The notes under the pieces were generated by a model. It was not told the DNA's origin and did not search any database. It worked only from the letters and a program-made list of their open reading frames with translations. Made by a program: the position numbers and the translations under genes. A stretch of DNA of 64,000 nt. Source: Cadophora sp. MPI-SDFR-AT-0126. Its lineage: Eukaryota > Ascomycota > Leotiomycetes > Helotiales > Ploettnerulaceae. The stretch lies in the NCBI GenBank assembly GCA_020747065.1, contig JAGMVK010000001.1, positions 744,001 to 808,000 on the forward strand, in the 5' to 3' direction. Shown here piece by piece: positions 38,144 through 49,478 of this stretch. Position 1 is the stretch's first letter; each line of letters begins with the position of its first letter.

Positions 38144-41100
38144 TTACTCAACGCCCGACCCACAACGAGTGCAAACCATGACCAATCCCTTACCGGCAAC
38201 TTTTCGTGCCCGAAAGTCTTTACCGTTGCATTTTCGACAGGACAAAGAGTCGCCTTCGCTCTCATCTCCGTCTTCCAGTTCACCGGAAGAACCTTCTTCG
38301 GAGCTGAGCTTGCTGATGACACTTTCGCCACGGCCCAACGGTGGCCGCAGACTGTCCGTGTCGAGCTTTCCAGTCTCGCGGGATGCTTGAGGTTTCCAGC
38401 TTGCGACGTTCCAGAATTGGTATGACTTGCCAAGTGCATCGAGTTTCAGAGGATTTTCATCGTTCTCTCTATTGATTACGAAGCCGGGAGTAGGCGGCTG
38501 ACCAGGTGGACTGCTCTGACTGCTCTTTTTCTTACTTGTTACGTCCGAAATACTCTGCGGAGGGCTGGTCGTCGACACACTGGGAGAAGCATGCGTTAAT
38601 GGTGTTGGTGCATGAGGTGGGTGACGGGCCGTGCTCGCCAGGTTGTTTTGAGAGCTCAAATTGGATTGAGAACTCCTAGTGAACTTCCCAGGAGAAATAC
38701 TTCGATCGCTTCTGTTGGTTTTGGTGACGCTTCGAATGCTGGAGTCATCCGTTATGCCATTTCGCCATGAGAGTATATGATCCGAATGTAAGCCAGCAGC
38801 ACCGGCAAGAGAGCTCTGGGATTGCGAATTACGTCGAGAATGGGAGCCACCTGAGTTGCGGGTCATGATGCTTCCTGATCTCTTGATGACTTTCTTCGAG
38901 AAAGTAGAGTTGGTTTCCCAGTGGTCATTTCTCCTCTTTTGGTACGCACAGTCACACCTGAAGACCTTGATGGATCCAAGGTAATCGGCTGTGACGATAA
39001 TCAAACCATCATTGTGGGAACTTCTCGCAAGGTATGCTGGTGTTTTCACAGGCTCGCTCACGGGATCGGAGAGACGTTTTTCTGATCCAGTTTTGGGTAT
39101 TGAGGAAGCATTCGACTCCTCACGAGACAGTAGTGTAACAGGCGGCGGATTGCAAAGGTCGTATATTGGATCACCAGAGGCACTCAGCAGCTGCCGCGAA
39201 GTTGTTGGTGCAATGGCAGTTGCAGTGACCATAGCTGAGTGCGCCTCAAAAAATTCTAGAGGGCGCTTGTCTTTATTGTTTTCCAAGTCGATTGGCCCAG
39301 TGTTCCAAATGTATGATTTTCTATCCTCGCTTCCGCAGATAACATAATTCGTGTCATCGCTAAAGCTAGCGTTGATTTGACTGCAGGTGTTCTCATGGCC
39401 TCGGAACTTCATTTCGAGGCTTTTGTCTTTCAGGTTGTAGAGTCTGACTCTCGAGTCGTTGCTAGTAACAAGGACCTTGATCTCGCCATTCAGATCGTTT
39501 GGTGGGTATGTCGTTGTTCGGATGCCAGTAATCTTGGAGCCTTTGGCATTCTTGCCTCGACTCGACCGTACATGAATCTGGCCTTGGGGAAGGAGGCCTG
39601 CAGTCTCGTAGAACAAACATAATCCACTGAGTACACCAGCAATAGCTGTCTTGCCATCAGGGGTGAAGGCAACTGCTGTTATGAGATCTGGCAATTGTTT
39701 CCAATAGGAAACGGACTTGTCCGGAATACTCCATAGTCGAAGAATAGAATCTAGCGATCCTGCTAAGAAAAACCGGTCGTCTCGAGGATGAAAGGCAATT
39801 GACGTGACTATTCGCAAGTTAGTCTTAAATGTCCTTCGTCCATCTGCAATACAGCACAGCAGTAATAGCACGAGATGGTAGTAAAGCTATGGGAACGAAC
39901 CAAAATCTTTGTGTTTAAATGTGCACAGGCACTCTTGTCTTGAAATATGCCATAACCTTACGGTTTTGTCCATGGACGAAGACAGTAAGAAGTTATTCTT
40001 GCTCCAACTCAAGTCAAGTATATCTCCCGTATGCCCTTCGAATTCTCGTATGGGCGTTGACCTGAAGACGGGCGCGCTCAGCCTTGCCCCTCCAGAAGTA
40101 CTGGACTTCACATCCTCCTCATATTCATGCGCCTGCCTTTCTTCTGGGGTCGAGATCACAGCCCAGACTCGCACAACTTGATCCTGGCCCGCTGCTGCAA
40201 GGTATTTCCCACATTTGCTAAACTCCGTCGCCCATACTGCGCCACTTGTCTTTGTGGACTTCGAGATCTTGTGGGGGTGCGGAAGCTCTGAGGCTGTTGA
40301 CGTTAAGCCTGGTACCTTCTCATCCGTCAAGGCATGTTTCGTTCCGGTCAACTCTTGCGCCAGGAACATGCGATCAAACTCCCTGACCTTCTTGTTGTGC
40401 GCTCGCACCTTTATATATCTTGGCGGCTCCTTGTGCTGAGGAATGTATCCGTTCGCTCCAATCGAAGAGGAGAAGACATGTGCGTTCATCCCTTCTGTAC
40501 GCTGATCTCCTTGCTCGGACTCATCATCATCCATATCTCCATGGTGGTCTTTCTTCTTTCCACCTATGATTGCGAATCGGCTTAGGAAGGATACACCTTT
40601 TCTGTGGTGTTGACGTTAGCAAATGAGTTGTCATAAGCAAGCCACATGGTTAACAGTAAGCGACAAAGGCGGCTGCGAGCCACTGAGACAACTTACTTCT
40701 TCTCCTTGCCAGGATTAGTATCACTACGGTTGATATCAGGCGTCAGCTGCCTCCCAGGTGGCGGGAGCTCAGGACTGATTGGACTTCCAACTTCTGTGTT
40801 TGGGCTTTCAGGACCGCCAGCGTTACGCAGCTTTTGAGGGATAGTATTTTCTGTATTGGTTCTCTTGAGAATATGCTAAGGCGCAGGCATTAGCGAAGCT
40901 CGTTTGACATCTGTCTCTCATAGAGCTTCTTGCTCTTTGGCATATCGACTTAAGGTCGCGGAGGACATACATGGGAGAGAGGGTCAATGGCAGTGGTTGG
41001 ACGAGCTTGTTGCTGCGGAGCAGGACTTGATCCATTATTCTCTTTATTCGAAGGGTTTCGTATTAGGTTATTAACTGGTGATTTCTTGCCATTGGACTGC

Positions 41101-41388
41101 GAGTTGCCTGTTTTGAGAGCTGTCGTCAGCATGAGCATGAGCACTAATGCCAGAAGCAGAAGCCATAGCATTTGAACATCTTTGTAACTAAGAACAGGCA
41201 GACCTGGGGGCCTCTCCGTATATCAGGCAAGCTGAAAATTCTGAAAGTTTACCTTCTGACGAGGTCGCAGACCTCGGCCTCGCGGTTTGCCCGCCATCCG
41301 TTGCAGCAGAGGGCGAGTCAAGAGAGGTGCCGGAACCCTCAGGATGCTGCGAATCGGTCACCTTAATCTTCGGCAAAGCGTCAGACAT
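38144..41388 (-). CDS. WD40-repeat protein of the Dgr2/YMR102C (WDR44-like) family
   Basis: Exons complement(41253-41388), (40971-41107), (40697-40875), (39901-40601) and (38144-39807) give 938 aa with consistent phases, starting MSDALPKIKVTDSQHPEG. The first 230 residues are disordered. A conserved lead-in (RYIKVRAHNKKVREFDRMF) precedes WD repeats: GAVWATEFSKCGKYLAAAGQ, GDILDLSWSKNNFLLSSSMD, VTSIAFHPRDDRFFLAGSLD, LITAVAFTPDGKTAIAG and CSQINASFSDDTNYVICGSE. A long Ser/Pro-rich tail follows, ending in a CxxC...CxxC zinc-ribbon-like motif (SCRKCNGKDF, VCTRCGSGVE). It is probably a propeller scaffold. WDR44 relatives bind Rab11 and the yeast Dgr2 paralogues are poorly characterised, so the role is uncertain. 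Intron 4 (39808-39900) has a second AG acceptor at about 39850 that would break the frame. Confidence 0.9.
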
Positions 41389-42126
41389 GGCGTCCCGGGG
41401 CTTTCCATGTGTTCATCTGAATTTATTTTGCAAGAACTCCAGCCAAGCAAGGAGACGTGTGAGTGGGTGTGCCCGCAGGCTCGAGGGCTGTTGTGGGAGT
41501 CTGATTTGCGCTGCTTTCCGTAGATGCCGGCGGTGGTGGGGTTGTGAATAAATCGCTCGCGATGCGACGTGGATTTCCAAAGCGGACAAAATGCGATTGC
41601 GAACCGAAGCGATTGCGAACAGGCGAGGGGTGCAAACGAATGATTGTATTGTATTTGATGCGGGTGGCAGGATGGTTGGATGTCAGATGGAGAAGCGCAG
41701 GTGTCAGCTTTGGACGATAGTGGACAGATGGTCAGGGTGTTGTTCATCATCGTCTTTGTCGTTTCGTCTGTCTGTTGATGTTCAACCTTGCTCTCAATCC
41801 CGCTGCCATGTGACGTCGTGTGCCGATGATTTCTGGCATAGGCATACCTCCGTACAGTAAGTAGGCCAGGCCTGGAAGGTCGGCGAAATGCAAGTCGGAG
41901 CTCCGCAAGGCCATGCCATTTGTACTCGGCGATAAAGCCAGCGACTGACTGACTGAGATTAATAAGTTGGATTTTCCGCTGTGAGACATGGGACCTCAGC
42001 GGATTCGTTCCAAGAGCAAGACCGCACTTCGGCGTCTAAATGATTCGCGAGCCAAGGTGGGCCCCTCCTTGACCACATTACGAACTGTCAAGAGAAAGCT
42101 TTCCACTCATCAGCACTGCACAAACC
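41389..42126. promoter_or_regulatory. Divergent promoter region, WD40 gene / Rib2-type deaminase
   Basis: These 738 bp separate two head-to-head start codons and must serve both genes. Frames up to 130 codons are present on the minus strand but have no domain. No specific operator is recognised. Confidence 0.5.
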
Positions 42127-42645
42127 ATGTCTATTCCAGGCAAGTCTCCAAGTCCACTCGATCACCTCGGATACATGCGAGAAGCTCTGGACCTGGCACG
42201 CCAATCGCCTCCCAAGCCAACGAACTATCGAGTCGGTGCTCTGCTCGTTGACAGCAAGACGAACACAGTTCTCGCGACAGGCTACACACTCGAATGCGAA
42301 GGGAACACACATGCGGAACAATCATGTTTCATCAAACTGGCCGAACAACATAAAGTGGCCGAAGATGCGCTGGGCGATGTGCTGCCAGAGGAAACAGTGC
42401 TATATACTACGGTCGAGCCTTGCTTCAAGCGATTGAGCGGGAATCTGCCTTGCGTGGAACGGATTATCAGGCTGGGGAATGCAGTCAAGACTGTGTATGT
42501 TGGGGTTAAGGAACCAGAGAAGTTCGTGGGACAGAATACTGGAAGGAGACAACTGGAAGACGGGGGCATAGAAGTGATACTTGTTGAAGGCATGGAGAAG
42601 GAAATATTGGAGGTGGCTACGGCAGGACACAACAAGGAGTCTTGA
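42127..42645 (+). CDS. DRAP deaminase, Rib2 C-terminal-domain type (172 aa)
   Basis: Zinc-dependent deaminase of the cytidine-deaminase fold, probably 2,5-diamino-6-ribitylamino-4(3H)-pyrimidinone 5'-phosphate deaminase of riboflavin synthesis. NYRVGALLVDSKTNTVLATG precedes the active-site NTHAEQ (His62 zinc ligand, Glu64 proton shuttle). The cysteine ligands are C99 and C109 in EPCFKRLSGNLPC. This wide C-x9-C spacing, the RLSGN sequence and the following TVYVGVKEPEKFVGQN match the deaminase domain of yeast Rib2, rather than CMP or tRNA deaminases with PCxxC. The yeast protein also carries a pseudouridine synthase domain; that is absent here, so this is the stand-alone form. The gene is intronless and divergent from the WD40 gene. 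A dCMP-type specificity remains possible. Confidence 0.75.
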   Translation: MSIPGKSPSPLDHLGYMREALDLARQSPPKPTNYRVGALLVDSKTNTVLATGYTLECEGNTHAEQSCFIKLAEQHKVAEDALGDVLPEETVLYTTVEPCFKRLSGNLPCVERIIRLGNAVKTVYVGVKEPEKFVGQNTGRRQLEDGGIEVILVEGMEKEILEVATAGHNKES

Positions 42646-43129
42646 GCAGCCAGTATGTTTCTCGCGGCCCTTGGAAAGCGCAGAGAAGCAGCCTCACTTT
42701 GCAATGCTTGGGAATACTGTCCCAGCATTGTGGCACACATGGGTGCAGCTCGCATCTGCAGGTACCCAACCCACTCTTCTGCCTCTCGCACTCTTCCGGG
42801 ACCTTTGCTCTGTGGCTTTACAGTCGTCTCCCTTCCGAACGAATGAAGGTGCGATGAACAAGACGAGGCTGAAAGGAACTCTCACCGGAAAAGGAAAGAG
42901 GCCGTGTCCGATAGGCTGCCGCTACTGTGCATAATGTCGTCACTCTATCACGTAAGGCTGAACATTTAGCCTTGTGAAACGTCACATTGAAGGACGACCC
43001 CTCGTGAATGGAACTGCCTAATATGCCACATCTACAGCTTTTAATCTTCAACAGCAATTCCAGCGGGAACCTCACATCTTCCATATCTCTTTCTTTAGCC
43101 GGCTTACCATCCAATTGACATAATTCACA
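42646..43129. other. Spacer between deaminase and DUF1295 gene
   Basis: These 484 bp on the same strand hold a 3' flank and the promoter of the next gene. Several overlapping short frames are shadows; none is convincing. Confidence 0.4.
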
Positions 43130-44315
43130 ATGACTCTGCTTTCAAGCCTTCTTCATGTCACCAATTTCCGTAACCCCTTCCTTAGGTATGTCTCAAGATA
43201 CTACACAGCTTTCTAATATCTCCCTGCCTCATGCGCTTCGCAAATAACACACATTATCAGAACACTCATCCCCTCGATAGCAACCGCCTTCGCTATACAA
43301 GGCGCCGTAGCAGTCCCCTCCATTCTCGCACAATCCGAGCGCTTCTATGACCTCTGTGAGACTAATTTCTAACTATATCAACAAACACAACACAAACACC
43401 ACCATGCCCTCCTATACTTTACTTCGTCCACTACTTCAACCCCCAACCTGTCAGAACCCCAGAACTAACACATCCCCAGCCGGCTCCATCACCTACTTCT
43501 CTGTCACCGCCCTCTCCCTCTACCTCCCCACGCTCCGCGCCCGCGCAGCAGCCTCCCTCGCCGGAACAGCCAAACCGGCCTTCCCATCCCTCCTCGCAGC
43601 CTTCACCGGCACCGGTGGACCCAATGGTCTAAACTGGCGCCAGGTCGTCCTCAGCACCGCGGTATCAATCTGGGCCGCGCGACTAGGAAGCTATCTATTC
43701 CAGCGCGTCATCGCCGACGGTCGCGATTCCCGCTTCGACGAGATCAAGAAGCAACCGTCCAGGTTTTTCGGCACTTTCGTGGCACAAGCAACATGGGTTT
43801 CGCTCTGCCTCCTTCCCATCCTCGGCCTCAACTCTATCCCACATACCATCCTCTCGACCCTGCCTGTGCTAACTCTGACCGATATCGCTGGCCTCACGCT
43901 CTTCCTAGGCGGCTTTACATTCGAGATCCTCGCCGACCGGGAAAAAGCCGCCTGGTCAACTGCTAAAAAGCGAAAGGAGCACGACGAGGACTTCCTCACC
44001 TCCGGACTGTGGAGTAAGAGTCGGCACCCGAATTACTTCGGGGAGAGCACGCTGTGGACTGGGATTGCCGTGACGGCGGCGGGAGTGTTGGGAAGTACTG
44101 TCGGGTTGCGAGGGATGGGTATGAGTGGGATGGGAGGGCTGGGGAGACTGGTGGGTTTGGGGATGTGTGCTGTGAGCCCGGCGTTTGTGACTTTCTTGTT
44201 GTTGAAGGTTAGCGGGGTGCCGTTGAGTGAGCAGAAGTATGATAAGAGGTATGGGGATAGGAAGGATTATCAGGAGTGGAAGAAGAATACGCCGATGTTT
44301 GTACCGAAGTTTTGA
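43130..44315 (+). CDS. DUF1295 / steroid 5-alpha-reductase-like membrane protein
   Basis: Exons 43130-43185, 43261-43355 and 43480-44315 give 328 aa, starting MTLLSSLLHVTNFRNPF. At least six hydrophobic segments are present (for example IPSIATAFAIQGAVAVPSIL, SGSITYFSVTALSLYLP, VVLSTAVSIWAARLGSYLF, GTFVAQATWVSLCLLPILGL, IAGLTLFLGGFTFEILAD). The family signature SRHPNYFGESTLWTG near residue 232 and the ending YGDRKDYQEWKKNTPMFVPK identify DUF1295, related to steroid 5-alpha reductases and isoprenylcysteine methyltransferase-like proteins. The likely location is the ER or another endomembrane; the substrate, perhaps a lipid or sterol with NADPH, is unknown. Intron 2 (43356-43479, 124 bp) contains an in-frame-looking ATG that explains the longer open frame. 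A Gly/Met-rich loop (RGMGMSGMGGLGR) near residue 260 is unusual. Confidence 0.85.
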
Positions 44316-46430
44316 AGGGGGTTGGAAGAGTGGTGTTTGTGACTTGTACGCGTCGGTCGGTAATGGAATGGGAACTAGAATTGGGACATTTATCAAAAAG
44401 TCCATATAATTCTTGGCATCATTGAGTATCTTCTGGTAGTGGTATAGTTTGAGTTTCTGTTCACTATGCGATATGTGAACGTCCTCAGACGCTTTCAAAT
44501 TCGCCTAATCGTCAGTAACAGCAAGACCGTCACCACCATCTGCTCTACCAATATCGGGAGCTGTCTTTGCGTGTCACCTTACTTGGGGGAAGCAGACAAG
44601 GTAGATATCTAGATTCATATATAGTTTCTTCTACAGAGAAGACCAATCTCAATACCAGCATGTGTCAAAATGATGCTCTGAGATAGAAAGAAATATATTG
44701 CTGAGTAGCTCGAAGAGGACGGTGCGACAGCCAGCTCCTAAGCTGGTTTTTCCCCAACGTGAAATCCTGTCAGGTACACAAGCAAAGATCTTGGCTCAGG
44801 AGTCATTTCTGCACTTACACAGTTACGCACTGTTGATTCCTGGAATAACTTCTGGTCTTTTTCTCGTCACGTCGAGCTCAAATGAAGCATAGAACAACGG
44901 CCGGGACTTCTCGATCTAAGCAGCTTTGCCTGAAATATCCTTGGTCAAAGGAGCCGGGTAAAGAATGGAGCAGACGATGACCGAGTAACGTCTTCGAAGA
45001 TATTTTGAGACCTCTTTATGTCAACGGGTGACGATCTTGCAGTACCTCTTCATGCCTTGCTGCACCAACCGAGGCTCAGACCCAAAGGATTCTTGAGGAT
45101 AGCTCAGCATCCTTCAACGGTCCTGTTTCATCCTAAACAGGTCGTAGACGAGAGAAATCTGGACTCGTTCTCTCCACAAAACAAAATAAACAATCCTCCT
45201 TCCACCGAACACTTCCTCCAATCACCACTTGAACATGCCGTGGCTTGCGGGTCGGATATTCAGGGCAGCCGCGTGGCGATAACCTTATTCTCACATCTCT
45301 GTAGTGCTGGAATTACTGTATCATCATATCGTTCTCGATCGTTGACGAAATCTAGCCCTGGCCAAGCCATTGACATCATGACTGTTGAAATGGTACCAGG
45401 TCATCCTTTCTCCGTCTGTTGATGTGTTCGTCAAATAAGATGCAAGGCAATCAATCAGAAGGCTCGATTCGCGTTTAGCATTGCCATCGTCGGTGGGCTA
45501 CTCCATGCACAGTCACAGGCTGGAGGCTCCGGAAGCTAGGCTAGGCCTGACAGCGCGGCATGAGATGAGATCATCGTGTCTCCACACCTCAATCTCATCA
45601 TCAGATGAGTGTGGTTTGCGATTGAGTGCCAGACGTAAACCGTAAACAAGACGAAGTGAAATGTCATGGTCATCATCACCATCATATGAATTCTTTGGTG
45701 CAACTTACCACACCAGACTAGATGGGAGTAGAGCCTCGGCCTCGGCGTATGGCAAGAAGAAGCGAAGGGACTTAAATTTGAAGGTGTTGATCGACGAACG
45801 GCAGAACCGGGATGATGATTTCACCGCTCGGCATTTGGATTTTTGGGAGTCCACTGGTGCACATCCCATCATCGTCGATGTTGAAGTGTGTTTCATTTTC
45901 GACATTTGACTCCTGCATCACTCATCACTTAGGTTCGCGCTCTTCTCCCTCAACCACATGGATGAAGCTGCACAAACTGCATAAAAAGAACATAAGAAAC
46001 ATAATTGTGCCCAGTTCCCGGCGATACAGTGTTGAAATCTCGATCCCCTTTTTCGGGCTCCCCTGGTATCCGAGAGGTCCGAAGGAGTAAACGGAGTGTT
46101 TTGACTGGTCATGCATCATGACCATCCCATCCGTTCCGTCCCAAGCGAGGCCACTCATCTCCCCCTTTCCCGGCTGATGGGGCTGCGATGGGCCCACTTT
46201 CTGCATCTGCAATTTGCGAACAGCAACGGACTGGCAGAGACTGGCAGAGAAAAAATTAAGCTTGACTTCCAGCCCGCAGCCAGCCCTTAAAACGGCTGGC
46301 CAGGCAGGTAATATTGACTCTTGACTATGCCTGTACAGTACCGTACGGCGTGAAAGAAAACCACTTAAAACCACCCTAGCAAATTTGATTGTAGCCCTGT
46401 CGGTTGGTTCGGGCTCGGCCTCTGTCTCTG

Positions 46431-46525
46431 CCCTGCCCTGCCCTGCCCTGCAAGCAAGGCGTGTGGTTGAGTGGAATGAAGTGAGCTGTGCACTGTCTGA
46501 TCTGCTCTGCTCTGCTCTGCTCTGC
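46431..46525. repeat. Two pentanucleotide tandem repeats upstream of LCB2
   Basis: (CCCTG)4 at 46431-46450 and (TCTGC)5 at 46501-46525 are separated by 50 bases of ordinary sequence. Both are C/T/G-only on the plus strand, and both lie about 0.9-1 kb before the LCB2 start, probably in its promoter. Confidence 0.9.
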
Positions 46526-46977
46526 CTCTGCTGCGGATACTCCGGCGATTACATATCGGACGGGGGACTGCTCCTTTGATTTCACCTACCATACCATACC
46601 CACCTAACCGTTGCTCCTGTGCTCGTCTTACTCATCTTACTTCTTTCTCACCCAACCTCCTTCTCATTCCTTCTCCTCCTTCTCCTCCTCCCTTTTTCTC
46701 CCTTCCCCTCCTTACCTCGCCTCCGTGTTCCATCCAGACGTCGTCGACTCCGAGTTTGGTTTGGGCATTGCGAGTAAGAAGTGCGTGCGTGCGTGCGTTG
46801 GTGTGTGAGAACGAATACCCAGAGCTGGAGCTGCATATCGTGTAACTGCTTCGTCTGTGGCCCGCCACCACCGAGAAAACCAAACGCGCTTTCCTCGCGA
46901 CAACTACCCGCACCCTGCCACTGCAATTGCATTTCTCGACAACACCACACCAGATATTGATCGCAGGATTTCAGTCG

Positions 46978-47219
46978 GTATGTGCCCATATCTCTTACAT
47001 CCTATGAACCCTATAATGGGGCTCAATTGCCTTGTTCCTGCTTGAGACGCAAGCTCGAATCGAAACATCGAGGTCCATCCCTGAAGTGACAGCTGGATAA
47101 CCTCCACCTCTGAATCGTCACTCAATCCTCTCCACATCCTTCCCCGATGCCCTCGATCTGATCTCGATTCAGCATTCTCCTTGAAAGCATTAAGACTGAC
47201 GAGCTTCGCACTTTATCAG
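46978..47219 (+). other. Possible 5' UTR intron of LCB2
   Basis: The donor GTATGT at 46978 is matched by a GACTGAC branch-like site near 47195 and the acceptor TTTATCAG ending at 47219. Removing it would shorten a long leader containing several upstream ATGs. It is not testable without transcript data. Confidence 0.3.
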
Positions 47220-47429
47220 ACCGTTACCATCAATCAGAATACCTACCTCACCGCCAAAGGTCAGACGAGTCAGCTTCTATCACCCTGCCTAAATTTCTAC
47301 CCTCGAATACATTCGTACGACAGTCAACAACAATACCGGTCTCTATTTACTTAGAGTACTCCTATTCCACAACTTCTCACGGACCAACTTACAACCTGCA
47401 CATTCCTGGCCAACAGTCCACCCTGGTCT

Positions 47430-49478
47430 ATGGACACAATGCCTCAAAGACTTCCACGAAATCCGTTTGCTAGTTCTCCCACTTCTACGGTTGTTATACC
47501 GTCCTCTGATCGACCTGCCACCCGGAGACCATCAACCTCCAAGGCCAATAGGTTGACTCAATTCTTCTCTTCCTCACCGAAGAGCAAAGAGCAGCAGACT
47601 GCCCAGGCAGCTCTCCTCCAAGCCGTTGCAGCTCAGCAACAACATCTGCTCAACAACCCATCTCCATCGATCAGCCCTCCTTCTCTGTCCTTACCCACCA
47701 TATCATTGTCAACAGCAAAGGCCGGCGAAGCCAACATGGACGAACCCCCTACCACCCTCTTCCAACCACCCTCTGTTGCAGAAGCGAAGCGACAAGCAAG
47801 AATCGACGCACAATTCGGCCCTCTCGGCAGCCAGAGCCATAGATATGTCAGTCAATATGTGGAAGGAGAAACAATGGAACACATCCTCGACGAGCCGCCG
47901 TACTACTACCTCTTGACCACGTACATCAGTTATCTCGTCCTCATCATATTTGGTCATGTCAGAGATTTTTTCGGCAAGCGGTTCAGACCCGAGAACTACA
48001 AGCATTTGAAAGCCGCCAATGGATATGCTGCGTTAAACAGCGATTTCGACAATTTCTACGTGCGGAGACTGAAGTTGCGAATTGATGATTGCTTCGCTCG
48101 TCCAATCACAGGAGTTCCCGGAAGATACATGACATTAATGGACCGAAAGACCGACGACTTCAATAAGCACTACCAGTTTACCGGCACATACACCGAGACT
48201 CTCAACATGAGCTCATACAACTATCTTGGATTTGCACAATCAGAAGGTCCTTGCGCAGATGCCGTTGAGGAGACTATCAAGAAATACGGTATTAGTGCTG
48301 CCAGCCCTCGCGCAGACGCTGGAACTTCGGATTTGGCTATGGAAGTTGAGGACCGAATTGCTAAGTTCGTTGGCAAGCCAGCTGCTATGGTTTTCTCTAT
48401 GGGATTCGCTACCAATGCTTCCTCTTTCCCAGCTCTGGTTGGCAAGGGATGTCTGATTATTTCTGATGAGTTGAATCATGCCTCAATCCGAATCGGAGCA
48501 CGTCTCTCTGGCGCCATGATCAGCTCTTTCAAGCACAACGATATGCATGATCTGGAGGAGAAGCTTCGCGAAGTTATTTCTCAAGGACAACCTAGAACTC
48601 ACCGCCCTTGGAAGAAGATATTGGTCGTCGTTGAGGGCCTCTACTCCATGGAAGGAACAATGTGCGACTTGCCCGGCCTTTTGAAGCTCAAGAAGAGGTA
48701 CAGGTTCAACCTTTTCGTTGATGAAGCTCATTCCATTGGTGCCCTTGGTCCTCGCGGCCGTGGTGTTTGCGATTACTTCAACATTGATCCCGCTGAGGTC
48801 GATATCTTGATGGGAACCTTGACCAAATCCTTCGGTGCCAATGGTGGATATGTATGCGCCGAGAAGCACATCATCGACAAGCTCCGATCTACGAACGCTG
48901 CAACCATCTATGGCGAATCACCAACACCTCCAGTTCTCATGCAAATCCTCAGCTCTCTCAAGATTATTTCTGGTGAAATCTCCCCAGGGCAAGGAGAGGA
49001 ACGTCTTCAACGCATTGCATTCAATTCCCGTTACCTTCGCCTAGGATTGAAGCGTCTTGGATTCATTGTCTACGGTCACGACGATTCTCCAATCATCCCA
49101 ATCATGCTCTACAACCCAGCCAAGATGCCTGCTTTCTCCCATGAAATGCTGAGACGAAAAATCTCAGTTGTCATTGTCGGGTACCCAGCCACTCCTCTCG
49201 TCTCATCCCGTGCTCGTTTCTGCGTTTCTGCCGCGCACAACAAGGACGACATGGACCGCCTCCTCGCTGCATGTGACGAAATTGGCAACGTTCTCCAACT
49301 CAAGTTTTCGACTGGTATTGCTGGTGGAGCAGACCATCTACCAGATGGAGTTAGCCCAGAAATGGAGAAGGAGTGGCGCAAAGCAAACGGCCTCCAGGGT
49401 GTGGTAAGACCGCCTCGCTGGTCTCTGAGAGAAGTCATCGCAAATGGTGTTCAAGATGTGAAGCAGCCATTAAGGTGA
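47430..49478 (+). CDS. LCB2: Serine palmitoyltransferase subunit 2
   Basis: Catalytic PLP subunit of serine palmitoyltransferase, which condenses L-serine and palmitoyl-CoA to 3-ketosphinganine, the first step of sphingolipid synthesis, in the ER with Lcb1. The gene is intronless, 682 aa. The first 130 residues are a Ser/Pro/Gln-rich extension, longer than in yeast. The membrane segment YYYLLTTYISYLVLIIFGH (about 158-176) is followed by the alpha-oxoamine synthase fold. NMSSYNYLGFAQSEG is the substrate-binding start, ISDELNHASIRIGARLSGA the PLP-stacking region and FVDEAHSIGALG the PLP-pyridine Asp/His motif. The Schiff-base lysine is Lys466 in GTLTKSFGANGGY. VVIVGYPATPLVSSRARFCV closes the domain. 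The upstream leader is long and contains repeats and probably an intron. Confidence 0.97.
   Translation: MDTMPQRLPRNPFASSPTSTVVIPSSDRPATRRPSTSKANRLTQFFSSSPKSKEQQTAQAALLQAVAAQQQHLLNNPSPSISPPSLSLPTISLSTAKAGEANMDEPPTTLFQPPSVAEAKRQARIDAQFGPLGSQSHRYVSQYVEGETMEHILDEPPYYYLLTTYISYLVLIIFGHVRDFFGKRFRPENYKHLKAANGYAALNSDFDNFYVRRLKLRIDDCFARPITGVPGRYMTLMDRKTDDFNKHYQFTGTYTETLNMSSYNYLGFAQSEGPCADAVEETIKKYGISAASPRADAGTSDLAMEVEDRIAKFVGKPAAMVFSMGFATNASSFPALVGKGCLIISDELNHASIRIGARLSGAMISSFKHNDMHDLEEKLREVISQGQPRTHRPWKKILVVVEGLYSMEGTMCDLPGLLKLKKRYRFNLFVDEAHSIGALGPRGRGVCDYFNIDPAEVDILMGTLTKSFGANGGYVCAEKHIIDKLRSTNAATIYGESPTPPVLMQILSSLKIISGEISPGQGEERLQRIAFNSRYLRLGLKRLGFIVYGHDDSPIIPIMLYNPAKMPAFSHEMLRRKISVVIVGYPATPLVSSRARFCVSAAHNKDDMDRLLAACDEIGNVLQLKFSTGIAGGADHLPDGVSPEMEKEWRKANGLQGVVRPPRWSLREVIANGVQDVKQPLR

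Larger units (their letters stand above)
44316..47429. other. Long spacer and leader of LCB2
   Basis: This 3.1 kb region holds pentanucleotide repeats at 46431-46450 and 46501-46525, a pyrimidine-rich stretch at 46640-46720, and a probable 5' UTR intron at 46978-47219. ATG-started frames of 134 codons (45018-45422) and 66 codons (minus, 45705-45905) have no recognisable domain and I do not call them genes. Confidence 0.5.

Noticed and set aside
45018..45422. 134-codon frame with ATG
   Set aside because: No domain, no splice partner and no distinctive composition; the length is within chance expectation for 64 kb.
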